Below are positions 1 to 8,964 of a stretch of DNA of 64,000 nt, piece by piece. The notes below the pieces were generated by a model. That model ran no database searches. It saw only the letters and a program-made list of their open reading frames with translations, and was not told the DNA's origin. The DNA comes from Strigops habroptila (Eukaryota; Chordata; Aves; Psittaciformes; Psittacidae): the NCBI RefSeq assembly GCF_004027225.2, contig NC_044290.2, positions 3,178,906-3,242,905 on the forward strand. The letters run 5' to 3'. A program made the translations under genes and the position numbers. Position 1 is the first letter of the stretch; every line of letters starts with the position of its first letter.

Positions 1-281
1 CTGAGTACAAATACACAATGAACAGAGAATTGTATGCTCACTGAAAGCTGTGTATCCTGTCTTTAATATTTCCCTCCTTGATTTTCTTACAAAACAAGGA
101 TTTCAGATCACAGCACGTCTTTTATAAAGGCAGGGCAGGGTCAGTTTTAGCTCTCTGTTTAATGAACTCATAGTTTGCAGAATTTTAACCTGGTTTTGCT
201 GTAAGCAGAGAGCAGAAGAAAGTGTAGGTTATCTCAGTGCTATCAGAAGTTATACTAATTTCCATTATTATGTCTTTACAG
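1..281 (+). other. MFSD11: MFSD11 intron, 3' part
   Basis: This is non-coding sequence leading to the acceptor AG at 280-281, which is preceded by a pyrimidine-rich stretch. No exon is recognisable here. The preceding MFSD11 exon lies left of the window. Confidence 0.75.
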
Positions 282-347
282 AGAAATCTATAAAGCTGAG
301 CTTCACCAAAGAGATTCTGCTTCTCAGTGTGACAACAGCATACACAG
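282..347 (+). CDS. MFSD11: MFSD11 internal exon (UNC93-like protein MFSD11)
   Basis: This is the first of five MFSD11 coding exons in the window. MFSD11 is an MFS-type, UNC93-like multipass membrane protein of about 450 residues; its substrate is not established, and expression in brain and other tissues is reported for the family. The exon is 66 nt and reads EKSIKLSFTKEILLLSVTTAYT when joined to a split first codon. This corresponds to the cytoplasmic segment entering transmembrane helix 7. It lies between an AG acceptor at 280-281 and a GT donor at 348-349 (G|GTATG). It starts with two bases of a split codon and ends with one base (G), which joins GT of the next exon to make a Gly codon. 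The gene is 5'-truncated by the window edge. Identification rests on recalled similarity to vertebrate MFSD11 and on all five exons joining in frame. Confidence 0.88.
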
Positions 348-1422
348 GTATGCAGCAAGCAGAGTGGATAATGTAGGAATGTCAGGGCATTGTTCGGAAT
401 GTTAACCCCAGGGCAGGTTTGCAGTTCCGTACGTCTGCAAACATTACTTGAATATTTCAGTTGACTTTGAATAAGTTACAACATCCCTGTGTTCTGAAAA
501 GCATTTCTGTACAGGAGGAGGGGTGCACCAAGGCCGCAAGTACTGACAGATGTTGTAACTCTGGATTCAGTACAGCTCTGGGTCCCAAAATGAGGGTCAA
601 AGTGGCACATGGCTCTTCTCTCACTCGGCATTCCACTATCAATAGGTTGTAGATTGTTTAATGCAGTTGCATTGGAATTAAAGTAATGCTTGTACATTAT
701 ACTTTGTGTCACCTTCATTAAGGCATGGGAGATTTCTAACAGTCTTTGGTTTAGTCTTGGTTCTTTTGGGGAAAAATTTAGCCATTTTCAACTATTTTTG
801 TTATTAGTATTTGCTGTGGCAAAGGCTCTCCTTAGCAACTTGTAGTTAATCCTGGTCTGCCATTGTTAGACTAAATACAATTATTTTTGCCATATAGAAC
901 TGATTCTTCCACAGAAATACTCTTAAAATGTTCAAAATGATACTGGGATCCTTTAATGAGTTTCTGGGGGGCTTCTTGCTCCTTATTTGGCTTCAGAAAT
1001 AGTTTTGTTCATGATCAAATTAAGTTTTAGGGAGAATAGATACCTTCAGAACCTCAGCTCTGAGTCCCTGTTATGGAAAATTGTTGTTAGGTCTTGTAGA
1101 TGGAAAGAAAAACTTAAATGTGAACAAACTCTAAAGGGTGCCACAACATCTGCTGAAGGTTTCAGTCAGCTTCTGGTAGAGAAATAGCGATGGGAGCTAT
1201 GAAGTCAGCTCGCACCAGCCACTGATCTGAGTTACAAGTTACTTCACGGCCTCTCCAGTGTTGTGTTAACCCAAATTAACCAACTTGAATTCCTCTTGTA
1301 GCACAATGGGAGCGTGAGCAAGGTAACAAGAACAGGGGTTCAGGCAGGTTTGGCCTGATTAATCCTAAATTTGGGTTTCCAGGTAGCAGGAAAAAAGCAG
1401 TCCAGCCTGGGAGAAACAGCTG

Positions 1423-1436
1423 CTGCCACCTGGTGG
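1423..1436 (-). promoter_or_regulatory. CTCF-core-like site in MFSD11 intron
   Basis: The minus strand reads CCACCAGGTGGCAG. This matches all 14 positions of the vertebrate CTCF core CCASYAGRKGGCRS. It sits in the intron, 51 bp left of a CR1 fragment and outside it. Binding is inferred from the motif only. Confidence 0.55.
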
Positions 1437-1486
1437 CTCCTGGTCAATATTGTCACTTTATGTAGGAAAATAGGAAATCCCATAAA

Positions 1487-1764
1487 TCAGAGAATCAGAT
1501 AGGTTGGAAAAGACCTTTAAGATCATCAAGTCCAACCGTTCCCTGCCCTGCCAATGCCACCACTAAACCGTGTCACTGAGGGGCTCGTCTACATGGATAT
1601 TGAGCACTTGTTATCACTTATTCCTTGGGAGCACAGACCAGCCACCTCCTGGCTCCATCCTCCTGTCAGGCAGTTGGAGAGAGCGATAAGGTCCCCTCTG
1701 AACCTTCTCTTCTCCAGACTAAACCCCCCCAGTTCCTCAGTGGTTCCTCATCACACTTGTGCTC
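1487..1764 (-). mobile_element. CR1 LINE fragment, old subfamily, 3' end
   Basis: The left end has the AGAATC tail followed by AGGTTGGAAAAGACC and TCCAACC, the reverse complement of a CR1 3' terminus. The match continues, much decayed, to the segment containing CTTCTCTTCTCCAGACTAAA. It differs from the abundant copies in this window and resembles an older avian CR1 subfamily with the ACCACTAAACC signature. Confidence 0.8.
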
Positions 1765-2589
1765 TGAATCACAAAAGCTTTTATTAACGAAATTGATGGT
1801 TAGGTTATTAAGACTGCTCAAAGTTCACCCTTTTTGAAGCTGTGCAGTATCCAGGTAGCCTGGACCAGGAGACGGTGTACTATATATTTGCAGTAGCAAA
1901 AGGCAAAGGAGGTAAATTATAAACAGGTCAATTTTTGAGCAGTTTTTCTTTGTTCAGGCATAAGTTTGCATTGTTTTAAATACGCTTTTTATTAAAGAAC
2001 AGGTATTTTTATACTGACAGTTGCTTATAGTCATGTGAGATGGACTCAGCTTTGTCACCTTTCCTCACAGTAATGGCAATAAAAAGTGTTTTAAACAGCA
2101 GTTCTTTCTCAGTTTTTATTCATTATGTATGTATAGAAAAGCAGCACAGTCCATTTTAGGAATCTTGGCTCCTACTTGGTATTTGGGATGGGGGGACATT
2201 CTTAGGACTGCCATAACCTGGGGAGGGGAATTCTTACACTGAAGTTATTTTATTTCTTCAGTTATTTGAAGTGTTATTTCACATGAAAGTTCAAAATCCT
2301 TGAAAATCAGAAGTATAAACTAGCTAGAGGATTGTGCCACAGCAACAACACTGACCCAAAGTGCCTGTGACACTAGTTGGTGATGCTGTTCTTTCTGATT
2401 CAGTTTTCCTAAGCTCCTAGGAGAATATCATAAATACATAGTTTAAAATTCCCTGTTTGCTTCTCTTGCACATACCTCATTTAAATATATTTACGTGAAA
2501 GAGACTGTAGAGAAAAACAGCCTTTAGACAGAAAGATTTGTCATTACTTTGGTAATGGTTATTTATTATTTGTTTGGTTTCCTTCAAAG

Positions 2590-2715
2590 GTCTGGAATTA
2601 ACCTTCTTTTCTGGAGTATATGGAACGTGCATTGGTGCTGTGAATAGGTTTGGCAGCGAAGCAAAAAGCTTTATTGGGCTCTCTGGTATTTTTATTGGTG
2701 TTGGAGAAATTTTGG
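2590..2715 (+). CDS. MFSD11: MFSD11 internal exon, TM7-TM8 region
   Basis: This 126-nt exon has its acceptor AG at 2588-2589 and donor GTGAGT at 2716. It opens with GT completing the Gly codon split with the previous exon. It encodes GLELTFFSGVYGTCIGAVNR and continues to GIFIGVGEILG. The Gly/aromatic-rich hydrophobic runs fit MFS transmembrane helices 7 and 8. It ends with one base (G) of a split Gly codon, the same phase as the upstream junction, so the reading frame is kept across the 1.2-kb intron that follows. Confidence 0.92.
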
Positions 2716-3896
2716 GTGAGTCTAAATTTACTACCTTGGTACACAAAAAAGGATTAAGATGATATAGTTATTCAAAATGGGATTTGTATTTAACAGATAG
2801 TGTCTTTCAAACTTCCAGTAATGGGTATGTGAACAAAACCTGAAATAATAGGAGTAAAATGAGCAATGTGGTTCCTTAATGCACTGTGAATTACACATCA
2901 CACTGTGTAAAGTGGTTCTGGAGCAGGAGGTGACAGACTGATTGAATCCTAAGATTCTGCATTCTTTTTTGGATTAGCACAAATCATATAATCACAGACT
3001 GGTTTGGGTTGGAAAGGACCTTATGATCATCCAGTTCCAACCCCCTGCCACGGGCAGGGACACCTTCCACTAGAGCAGGTTGCTCCAAGCCCCTGTGTCC
3101 AGCCTGGCCTTGAACACTGCCAGGGATGGGGCAGCCACAGCTTCTCTGGGCACCCTGTGCCAGCGCCTCAGCACCCTCACAGGGAACAACTTCTGCCTTA
3201 GATCTAACCTGAACTTCCCCTGTTTCAGTTTGAACCCATCACCCCTTGTCCTATCACTCCAGTCCCTGATGAAGAGTCCCTCTCCAGCATCCTTGTAGCT
3301 CCTTTCAGACACTGGAAGCTGCTCGGAGGTCTCCACACAGCTTCTCTTCTCCAGGCTGAACAGCCCCAATGTTCTCAGCCTGTCTCCATATGGGAGGTGC
3401 TCCAGCCCCTGAGCATCCTCGTGGCCCTTGCAATGAGTGAAACCCTGGGCTACGATGCCATTTGGGGCATTTTCAGCCTTTTGATATCCTGTTTTTAAAC
3501 AGTATTTTGTTTACATTTTTATTATTTAAGTCATATTGTAACTTCATATTTTAATGAATTGTTGCACTAAATATGTCTTTCTTTTAAAAAGGTTAGCTTG
3601 TGTTAAATGAGATCTACTGTTTGAATAAAATTGAATGAAGTAATTGTTCTTTGCTTAAACTCGAGTAGTGCAATGTTTAACCAAAACCCACTGTTCACTA
3701 GCAGCCTGGATGCAGAGAGAGAGGTCGTGCTTTTCCTATTAAGAGCTAAGCACTTGTCCATTGATCTTTCAGTTATCCAGCATGGGGGAATTTATAATCT
3801 AAGTTGTCAGCACTTTTTTTTACAGCATTCTAAGTTTGGTTCTAATTTTCACATCTTCAGTTCTGGTTTAATTATCCAACTTTTCCACTGCTACAG
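2716..3896 (+). other. MFSD11: MFSD11 intron (1.2 kb)
   Basis: The intron runs from GTGAGT at 2716 to CTACAG ending at 3896. It carries one antisense CR1 copy at 2983-3430. The rest is AT-rich unique sequence with nothing recognisable. Confidence 0.88.
2983..3430 (-). mobile_element. CR1 LINE 3' fragment (subfamily B)
   Basis: The left end has the ATCATATAATCACAGACTGG tail, followed by the highly conserved CR1 3' region (TGCCACGGGCAGGGACACC, CACTAGAGCAGGTTGCTCC). The interior carries the GAACTTCCCCTGTTTCAG variant shared with the copies at 8201 and 24045. It lies antisense within the MFSD11 intron and is 5'-truncated near 3430. Confidence 0.95.
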
Positions 3897-4071
3897 GTGG
3901 AGGAATCTTTGGTTTGCTGAGCAAGAAGAACCGCTTTGGCCGGAACCCTGTGGTGATGCTTGGCATCGTTGTCCACTTCCTAGCCTTTTACTTGATTTTT
4001 TTCAACATGCCAAATGATGCCCCTATTGCTCCTATGGAAGGAACAGATGATATTGCTTACATGACTCCAAG
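3897..4071 (+). CDS. MFSD11: MFSD11 internal exon, TM8-TM9 loop and TM9
   Basis: This 175-nt exon has acceptor CTACAG ending at 3896 and donor GTATGT at 4072. It completes a Gly codon and encodes GGIFGLLSKKNRFGRNPVV, then a hydrophobic helix (LGIVVHFLAFYLIFF) and NMPNDAPIAP. The G-x-x-x-L-(x)n-N-R-F-G-R pattern resembles the conserved MFS loop signature that recurs between helices 8 and 9. It ends with AG of a split Ser codon (AG|C). All landmarks agree with MFSD11. Confidence 0.93.
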
Positions 4072-4408
4072 GTATGTGAACTTTTCCCTTCGGCTGCTAT
4101 AACTCGATGTATCTAAACAGCTTGTTCCTCTAACAGAAAATTCCTTGAAGTTGCTTTTCTGTGTAGTGACTAACTCCATAGAAGAAGCTTTCAGGAATGC
4201 TGTTTTCATGCAAGGTATATATTCTACCAGTGTGCATCCAATTTAGGCACTTGAATGGCATAAGAATTAAAAGCATTAGGATGTTTGATAGCAAATATGT
4301 TGCTTGAGAACTGCCATTCCTACAATAGTTGCTGGTCTCACTAGTGTACTGGATGTCAGGAATTCAGTTCATTTTAAAACAGTGTTGGGTTCAGTTGTAC
4401 TACAGCAG

Positions 4409-4444
4409 GAACACTGAGGAGGTGTTTTTAGACACTCCATGCAG
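4409..4444 (+). repeat. Dispersed 36-bp repeat, copy 1
   Basis: This segment aligns without gaps to 7211-7246, by eye 31 of 36 identical, sharing the exact block TAGACACTCCATG. It is probably a fragment of an unrecognised old transposable element. Confidence 0.45.
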
Positions 4445-4675
4445 CAGCCTTGTGCTGTTGCACTGGTTCCAAAGTCTTTCAATGCTTGTTGTCAAATCCA
4501 CTTGGTCTAACTGATGCTGTGCTATGCCTGTCTTACAGCACTAAGCGTTAGGGGAAGGATGTAGGGAGCTTTCTTATCGTTGCAACTTCCTTTTGGAGCG
4601 CATTTTTGCCAATTTGGCTGAAAATAGTGTTGTCAGTTTGTGCAGACACAGCTGCTAGCTTGTAACTAAGCACTT

Positions 4676-4761
4676 AGAATCATTGAGGTTGGAAAATACC
4701 TTGAAGATCATCAAGTCCAACATTTACCCATAGACTGCTAAGTCTCCCCCTAAACCATGTG
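4676..4761 (-). mobile_element. Short old CR1 3' end
   Basis: The AGAATCATTGAGGTTGGAAA start, then CATCAAGTCCAAC and CCCCTAAACCATGTG, match the antisense 3' end of an older avian CR1 subfamily. Only about 85 bp remain. Confidence 0.75.
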
Positions 4762-5165
4762 AGTTTGTGCCAGTGCAGGTGACTGTTCCTTAACTGGAGT
4801 GTTTTGCTGCAGAATGAACTGATAGTTCTCTAATATTCCTGCAGATTTTATGAACTCACCATGCATGTGTTTCAGCTTCTAGTCTCTGCCTTGTGGATTT
4901 TGTGGCTCCAAGTACCAAAATGAGGGTTTTTTTAGTGGTTCTAATTCAGTCTAGAATTGACTGCAGGTAATAGTACTTGGCATTCAAGAAACTGAAATCT
5001 GATGAAACTCTTCTTCTTGCCAAGCCAGGCATTCCTAGTTCTCTTCCAGTGAGATTTAGGTTGATAACTTCCATGCTCAGTTTCCAATCAGTCTGCCAAA
5101 TAGTTTATAGATGTGTAACCTGTTTGAATGAATGGCTTTTAAATTTGATTCACTCTCTCCTTCAG

Positions 5166-5301
5166 CAAAAACGTGGCCATATTCTGCAGCTTCCTGTTGG
5201 GCCTGGGGGACAGCTGCTTTAACACCCAGCTCCTCAGCATTTTAGGTTTCCTGTATTCGGAAGACAGTGCTCCTGCCTTTGCCATCTTTAAGTTTGTTCA
5301 G
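5166..5301 (+). CDS. MFSD11: MFSD11 internal exon, TM10-TM11
   Basis: This 136-nt exon has acceptor CTTCAG ending at 5165 and donor GTACTA at 5302. Its first base C completes AGC (Ser). It encodes KNVAIFCSFLLGLGDSCFNT, then QLLSILGFLYSEDSAPAFAI and FKFVQ. The segment GLGDSCFNTQL is one of the best conserved stretches of the UNC93-like/MFSD11 family. It ends in phase 0 after CAG (Gln). Confidence 0.95.
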
Positions 5302-5771
5302 GTACTACTTTACAAAGCCTTTTGAGAGTATGATTGTGGAATGTTATCAAAATATTGGGTTGAGTTTTTAATGAGCTGAGAAGGTTTCTGCAACAGATTT
5401 CATCATGAATTTTGGTATAGAATAGTTTGTAATGCTGTAAGACTGGAAGCGGTTGTCAGGACTGGCTTCAAAGCCTTGGCTGTGGTGTTTGTAGACAAAC
5501 TTCTGAAATAGCAGAGAAGTGCATTTGAGATGCTACAAACACTTTCGAGTTTTCTACAGTGAACACTGTTTAAATACAAGTGAAAACTAAATCTGGTGTA
5601 TATCATATCAAGCCATATGTGGAGCTATAATGAAGTTTTATGATTGGATAGCATCCACTGCATGCTACTGAGAGTTGCACATTAAACTTTATATATCAAT
5701 TTGATAATCCTGGTGTGGTAATACGGGATATCTCCACTGATAATCTCTTTACACTGTGTTTTTCCTCTCAG
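5302..5771 (+). other. MFSD11: MFSD11 last intron (470 bp)
   Basis: The intron runs from GTACTA at 5302 to TTTTTCCTCTCAG ending at 5771, with a strong polypyrimidine tract. I see no repeats. Confidence 0.9.
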
Positions 5772-5939
5772 TCCATCTGTGCAGCAGTTGCCTATTTCTA
5801 CAGCAACTACTTCCTTCTGCAGTGGCAGCTCCTCATCATGGTGGTTGTGGGCTTCTTTGGGACAATTACCTTCTTTCTGGTGGAGTGGAAAGCAGCAGCA
5901 GCTCTTGCTGCCCGTGGCTCGGACTACAGCAGCATTTGA
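5772..5939 (+). CDS. MFSD11: MFSD11 terminal coding exon with stop
   Basis: This exon encodes the last 55 residues of MFSD11 and the stop TGA at 5937-5939. It opens in phase 0 with SICAAVAYFYSNYFLLQWQL, continues with a hydrophobic helix (LIMVVVGFFGTITFFLV, TM12) and ends EWKAAAALAARGSDYSSI. The short polar tail with the terminal GSDY-S-S-I is characteristic of MFSD11. With the four upstream exons it gives about 222 residues, roughly the C-terminal half of the family's normal length, with no frameshift or internal stop. The gene appears intact as far as it is visible. Confidence 0.95.
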   Translation, partial: SICAAVAYFYSNYFLLQWQLLIMVVVGFFGTITFFLVEWKAAAALAARGSDYSSI

Positions 5940-8200
5940 TCCACATACTGTGCCTAGTCCAACGTGAGGAACAGCACAGGCACCTTTATTGTGAAATGAC
6001 GTGAGAAGGTGAAAAGATCAAGTTGCTGCAGAGGTTGGGATGGAGGAAGCTACTACTGAATCACCATCAGTTTAACTGCATGTGGAACATGAGAGAAAAC
6101 TCCACAATTGAAAGGCTTTCCTTGCTTTAATCAGCTGGGTTTGGTATTTATGGTCTTAAAAATCCAGCGTTAGAAATGGAAGGGAATGCAGAGATCTCTG
6201 GATTGAACAACTCTGTTCTGAGATGTACCTTTCAGAATGTAATTGCCTTGTTTCACTTTACCGTGCACTACAGAATTAGTTCAGTGGGTTTTTTTCCTCC
6301 TAAACTATTTTCCTATATCCTGGTTCTGCAGACACTTGAATTCTTGTATTGAACAGTGATATTTTTATAGGGTACATGGTATACAGGATGTCTGTGCAGC
6401 TGAGAAATCAATTTGTCATTGACTTTGCCAACAATTAGACATGCAGAAGTATTTCTGTGGGAAATGTTGCCTTCTTATTCTCTATCATCCAGTTCCTTGT
6501 TTCCCATTTGTTTATTAATCTATTTCATGTGCTTAAATTTTATCAGATCCATGTTTTGGGTTTGGGTTTTTTTTTGAAGAAAACGGATGAAGTTGTAGTG
6601 TGCTGCCAAAGATTTGAGAAGAATTTGAAGTAGTTGCCCTTGGCCACCTGAAGGATGTGATTGTGAGAGCTGTGAATTGTTGATGGTTGAAATCAGCCTC
6701 TTGGGTCAGCATCTCAGAAGGGAACTGTGTTACTGTGTTGGGATTGCTGCTGAACCTTTCTCAGGGTAATGCCACACGAAGGACCATAAGGCACAGCTTC
6801 ACTCCCAGGCTCCCAAATAGTTCTTTTTGAGGTCAGTGAAATTCCCATCACGATTGGTGATGGGAGCATTATCTAAGGTAACTTTTTAAAGTGCAAACAG
6901 CTCAGAATGTGAATTGTAAGAATAATCCTGCAGTGTTTGGTCTACTGCATGGTCTACAAAGACCTGAAACACTTGACCTAAGTTGTTTTATTCAGGATAT
7001 TTTTGGGAGGACTGTACTGTAATCTTATGCTGCCAAATGCAAAAGCCAGGTTACTAGCACAGTAAGTAAGTTCTAATCCTAAGCTGTTACAGATGGTGTA
7101 ATACAGGTGAATGCAACTCACCTGGGTTTTATCTGTCTACATGACTCTGTAGTATTTGCACTTATGTTTCTGTCTAGTGTGCAAACAAGATGCAACTGAG
7201 AGCAGCTATGGAACATTGAGAGGGTGTTTGTAGACACTCCATGTAGCTATTTTTAGAAAGGTACCATTTTCCAACCTTTTTCTATGCACAGATCAGGATG
7301 TTAATATCTTGTCTTTAAAGATGAGTAAAAAAATCCACTCAGTATGTGTCAGTAGCTCCTACATGTCATAACAACGTAGGTATGCCCAAGGTTAAGCTTG
7401 TTGAAGGGAGTATGGTATCTCCTGTGACATCAGCTGTCACTTCTTCTCTCAAAGGGCACATAACATGCAGCTCCCATGAAGCACAGCCCTCTTCATGCAC
7501 AGTCAAACAGCAGAGAGGGATTATTTAACAGGCATAGAGAAAGGGAATTTTAAATTCACTGCAGGCTTTTGCTGGGAGATCAGTAAGTTGTTAATGGGAG
7601 GATGAGAGGGCACCTGAACACTTGGCAAGCAATCAAATCCAGGAGGACAGCCAGGAGAGAAAGCCCTTGTGTATGCACAGGAGATTTTAATGAATGATGG
7701 AAAAGAGAATGAGGCAGAATACACACTTGAGCGAGGGGTTACCAGAGCCGCTCCAATTTGTCAGACAAACTGGGAAAGCATTCAGTATTCAATCAATATG
7801 TACGATTAATGTGACTAGCAGCATTCTAATGCCTCTCACTCCTGTTATCCTGTAATTTGAAGCAAACTATTTTTATATACCGAACACCATCAAAGGTATA
7901 ACTGATAGGAGGCTGCCAGCGATGAGAGTTCTCTTGTTGCTACACATATTTGTGTATTCTCCCAAGTACCAAAATGGATAAAGAGCTCTTTTTTTATGAT
8001 AGGGAATTACTGATGTTTGTCTCCAAGCACTTCCTGGGACCTGTTTTCCCCTATATATCAACAAGAGAAGAAAGTCTTTAAGGTGCAGAAGGAACAATTT
8101 TGTCCTGCAGTATGGGGGGGTGTGTGTGTAATGATTCTTGGGTCTTGTGGTGATGAGTAACTTCTAAATGCTTTTAAAACAATGCTATTTAATTGTAATA
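5940..8200 (+). other. MFSD11: MFSD11 3' UTR and start of intergenic spacer
   Basis: Sequence after the MFSD11 stop is AT-rich and unique, as expected for a 3' UTR. I found no AATAAA between 5940 and 8200, so the mRNA end cannot be placed. The first ATTAAA hexamers are at 9073-9078 and 9257-9262, and AATAAA occurs at 11353 and 11487. A second copy of a 36-bp repeat lies at 7211-7246. No other gene is seen. Confidence 0.5.
7211..7246 (+). repeat. Dispersed 36-bp repeat, copy 2
   Basis: This is the partner of 4409-4444, in the same orientation and 2.8 kb downstream. It shares TAGACACTCCATG exactly and about 31 of 36 bases overall. Confidence 0.45.
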
Positions 8201-8964
8201 GTCAAGTGCAAGGCCCTACACCTGGGTCGGGGCAATCCCGGGCACTGCTACAGGTTGGGCAGAGAAGTGATTCAGAGCAGCCTGAGAAGAAGGACTTGGG
8301 GGTGTTGGTCAGTGAGAAGCTCATGACCAGACTTCAGTGTGTGCTTGAGCCCAGAACTGCCCCCATGTACTGGGCTGCATCAAAAGCAGCGTGACCAGCA
8401 GGTCGTGGAGGTGATCCTGCCCCTCTACTCTGCTCTTGTGGGACCCCACTTGCAGCACTGTGTGCGGTTCTGGTGTCCTCAGCATAAGAAGGACATGGAG
8501 CTGCTGGAGAAAGTCCAGAGGAGGCCACGAGGACGATCAGGGGCTGGAGCACCTCCTGTGTGGAGACAGGCTGAGAACATTGGGGCTGTTCAGCCTGGAG
8601 AAGAGAAGCTGCGTGGAGACCTCAGAGCAGCTTCCAGTGTCTGAAGGGGGCTACAAGGATGCTGGAGAGGGACTCTTCATCAGGGACTGTAGTGACAGGA
8701 CAAGGGGTGGTGGGTTCAAACTGAAACAGAGGAAGTTCAGGTTAGATCTTAGGCAGAAGCTCTTCCCTGTGAGGGTGCTGAGGCGCTGGCACAGGGTGCC
8801 CAGAGAAGCTGTGGCTGCCCCATCCCTGGCAGTGTTCAAGGCCAGGTTGGACACAGGGGCTTGGAGCAACCTGCTCTAGTGGAAGGTGTCCCTGCCCGTG
8901 GCAGGGGTTGGAACTGGATGAGCTTTAAGGTCCCTTCCAACCCAAACCATTCTATTATTCTATA
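8201..8964 (+). mobile_element. Longest CR1 copy, with reverse-transcriptase C-terminus remnant
   Basis: This is a sense-strand CR1 of about 760 bp ending in a TTCTATTATTCTATAG tail at 8949-8964. It reaches far enough 5' to keep degenerate coding sequence of the CR1 ORF2 reverse transcriptase C-terminus: VKCKALHLGRGNP near 8200 and GPHLQHCVRFWCPQ around 8440-8480, in different frames. It is therefore a dead, 5'-truncated copy. The interior carries the GGAAGTTCAGGTTAGATCTT variant (subfamily B). Confidence 0.93.

Larger units (their letters stand above)
348..2589 (+). other. MFSD11: MFSD11 intron (2.2 kb)
   Basis: The intron runs from GTATG at 348 to AG at 2588-2589. It contains a perfect CTCF-core match at 1423-1436 and a decayed CR1 fragment at 1487-1764. 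I see nothing else recognisable. Confidence 0.85.
4072..5165 (+). other. MFSD11: MFSD11 intron (1.1 kb)
   Basis: The intron runs from GTATGT at 4072 to TTCAG ending at 5165. It holds a short, old CR1 3' end at 4676-4761 and one copy (4409-4444) of a 36-bp repeat seen again at 7211-7246. Confidence 0.88.

Noticed and set aside
5715-5771. Extension of the last MFSD11 exon upstream to an in-frame ATG
   Set aside because: A strong acceptor with a polypyrimidine tract ends at 5771, and the phase-0 join to the 5301 donor reproduces the MFSD11 protein. The extra residues are intron read-through.
8339-8879. Open frames of 101 and 147 codons as possible host genes
   Set aside because: They lie within a CR1 LINE; the amino-acid strings are the CR1 reverse-transcriptase end and its translated 3' UTR.
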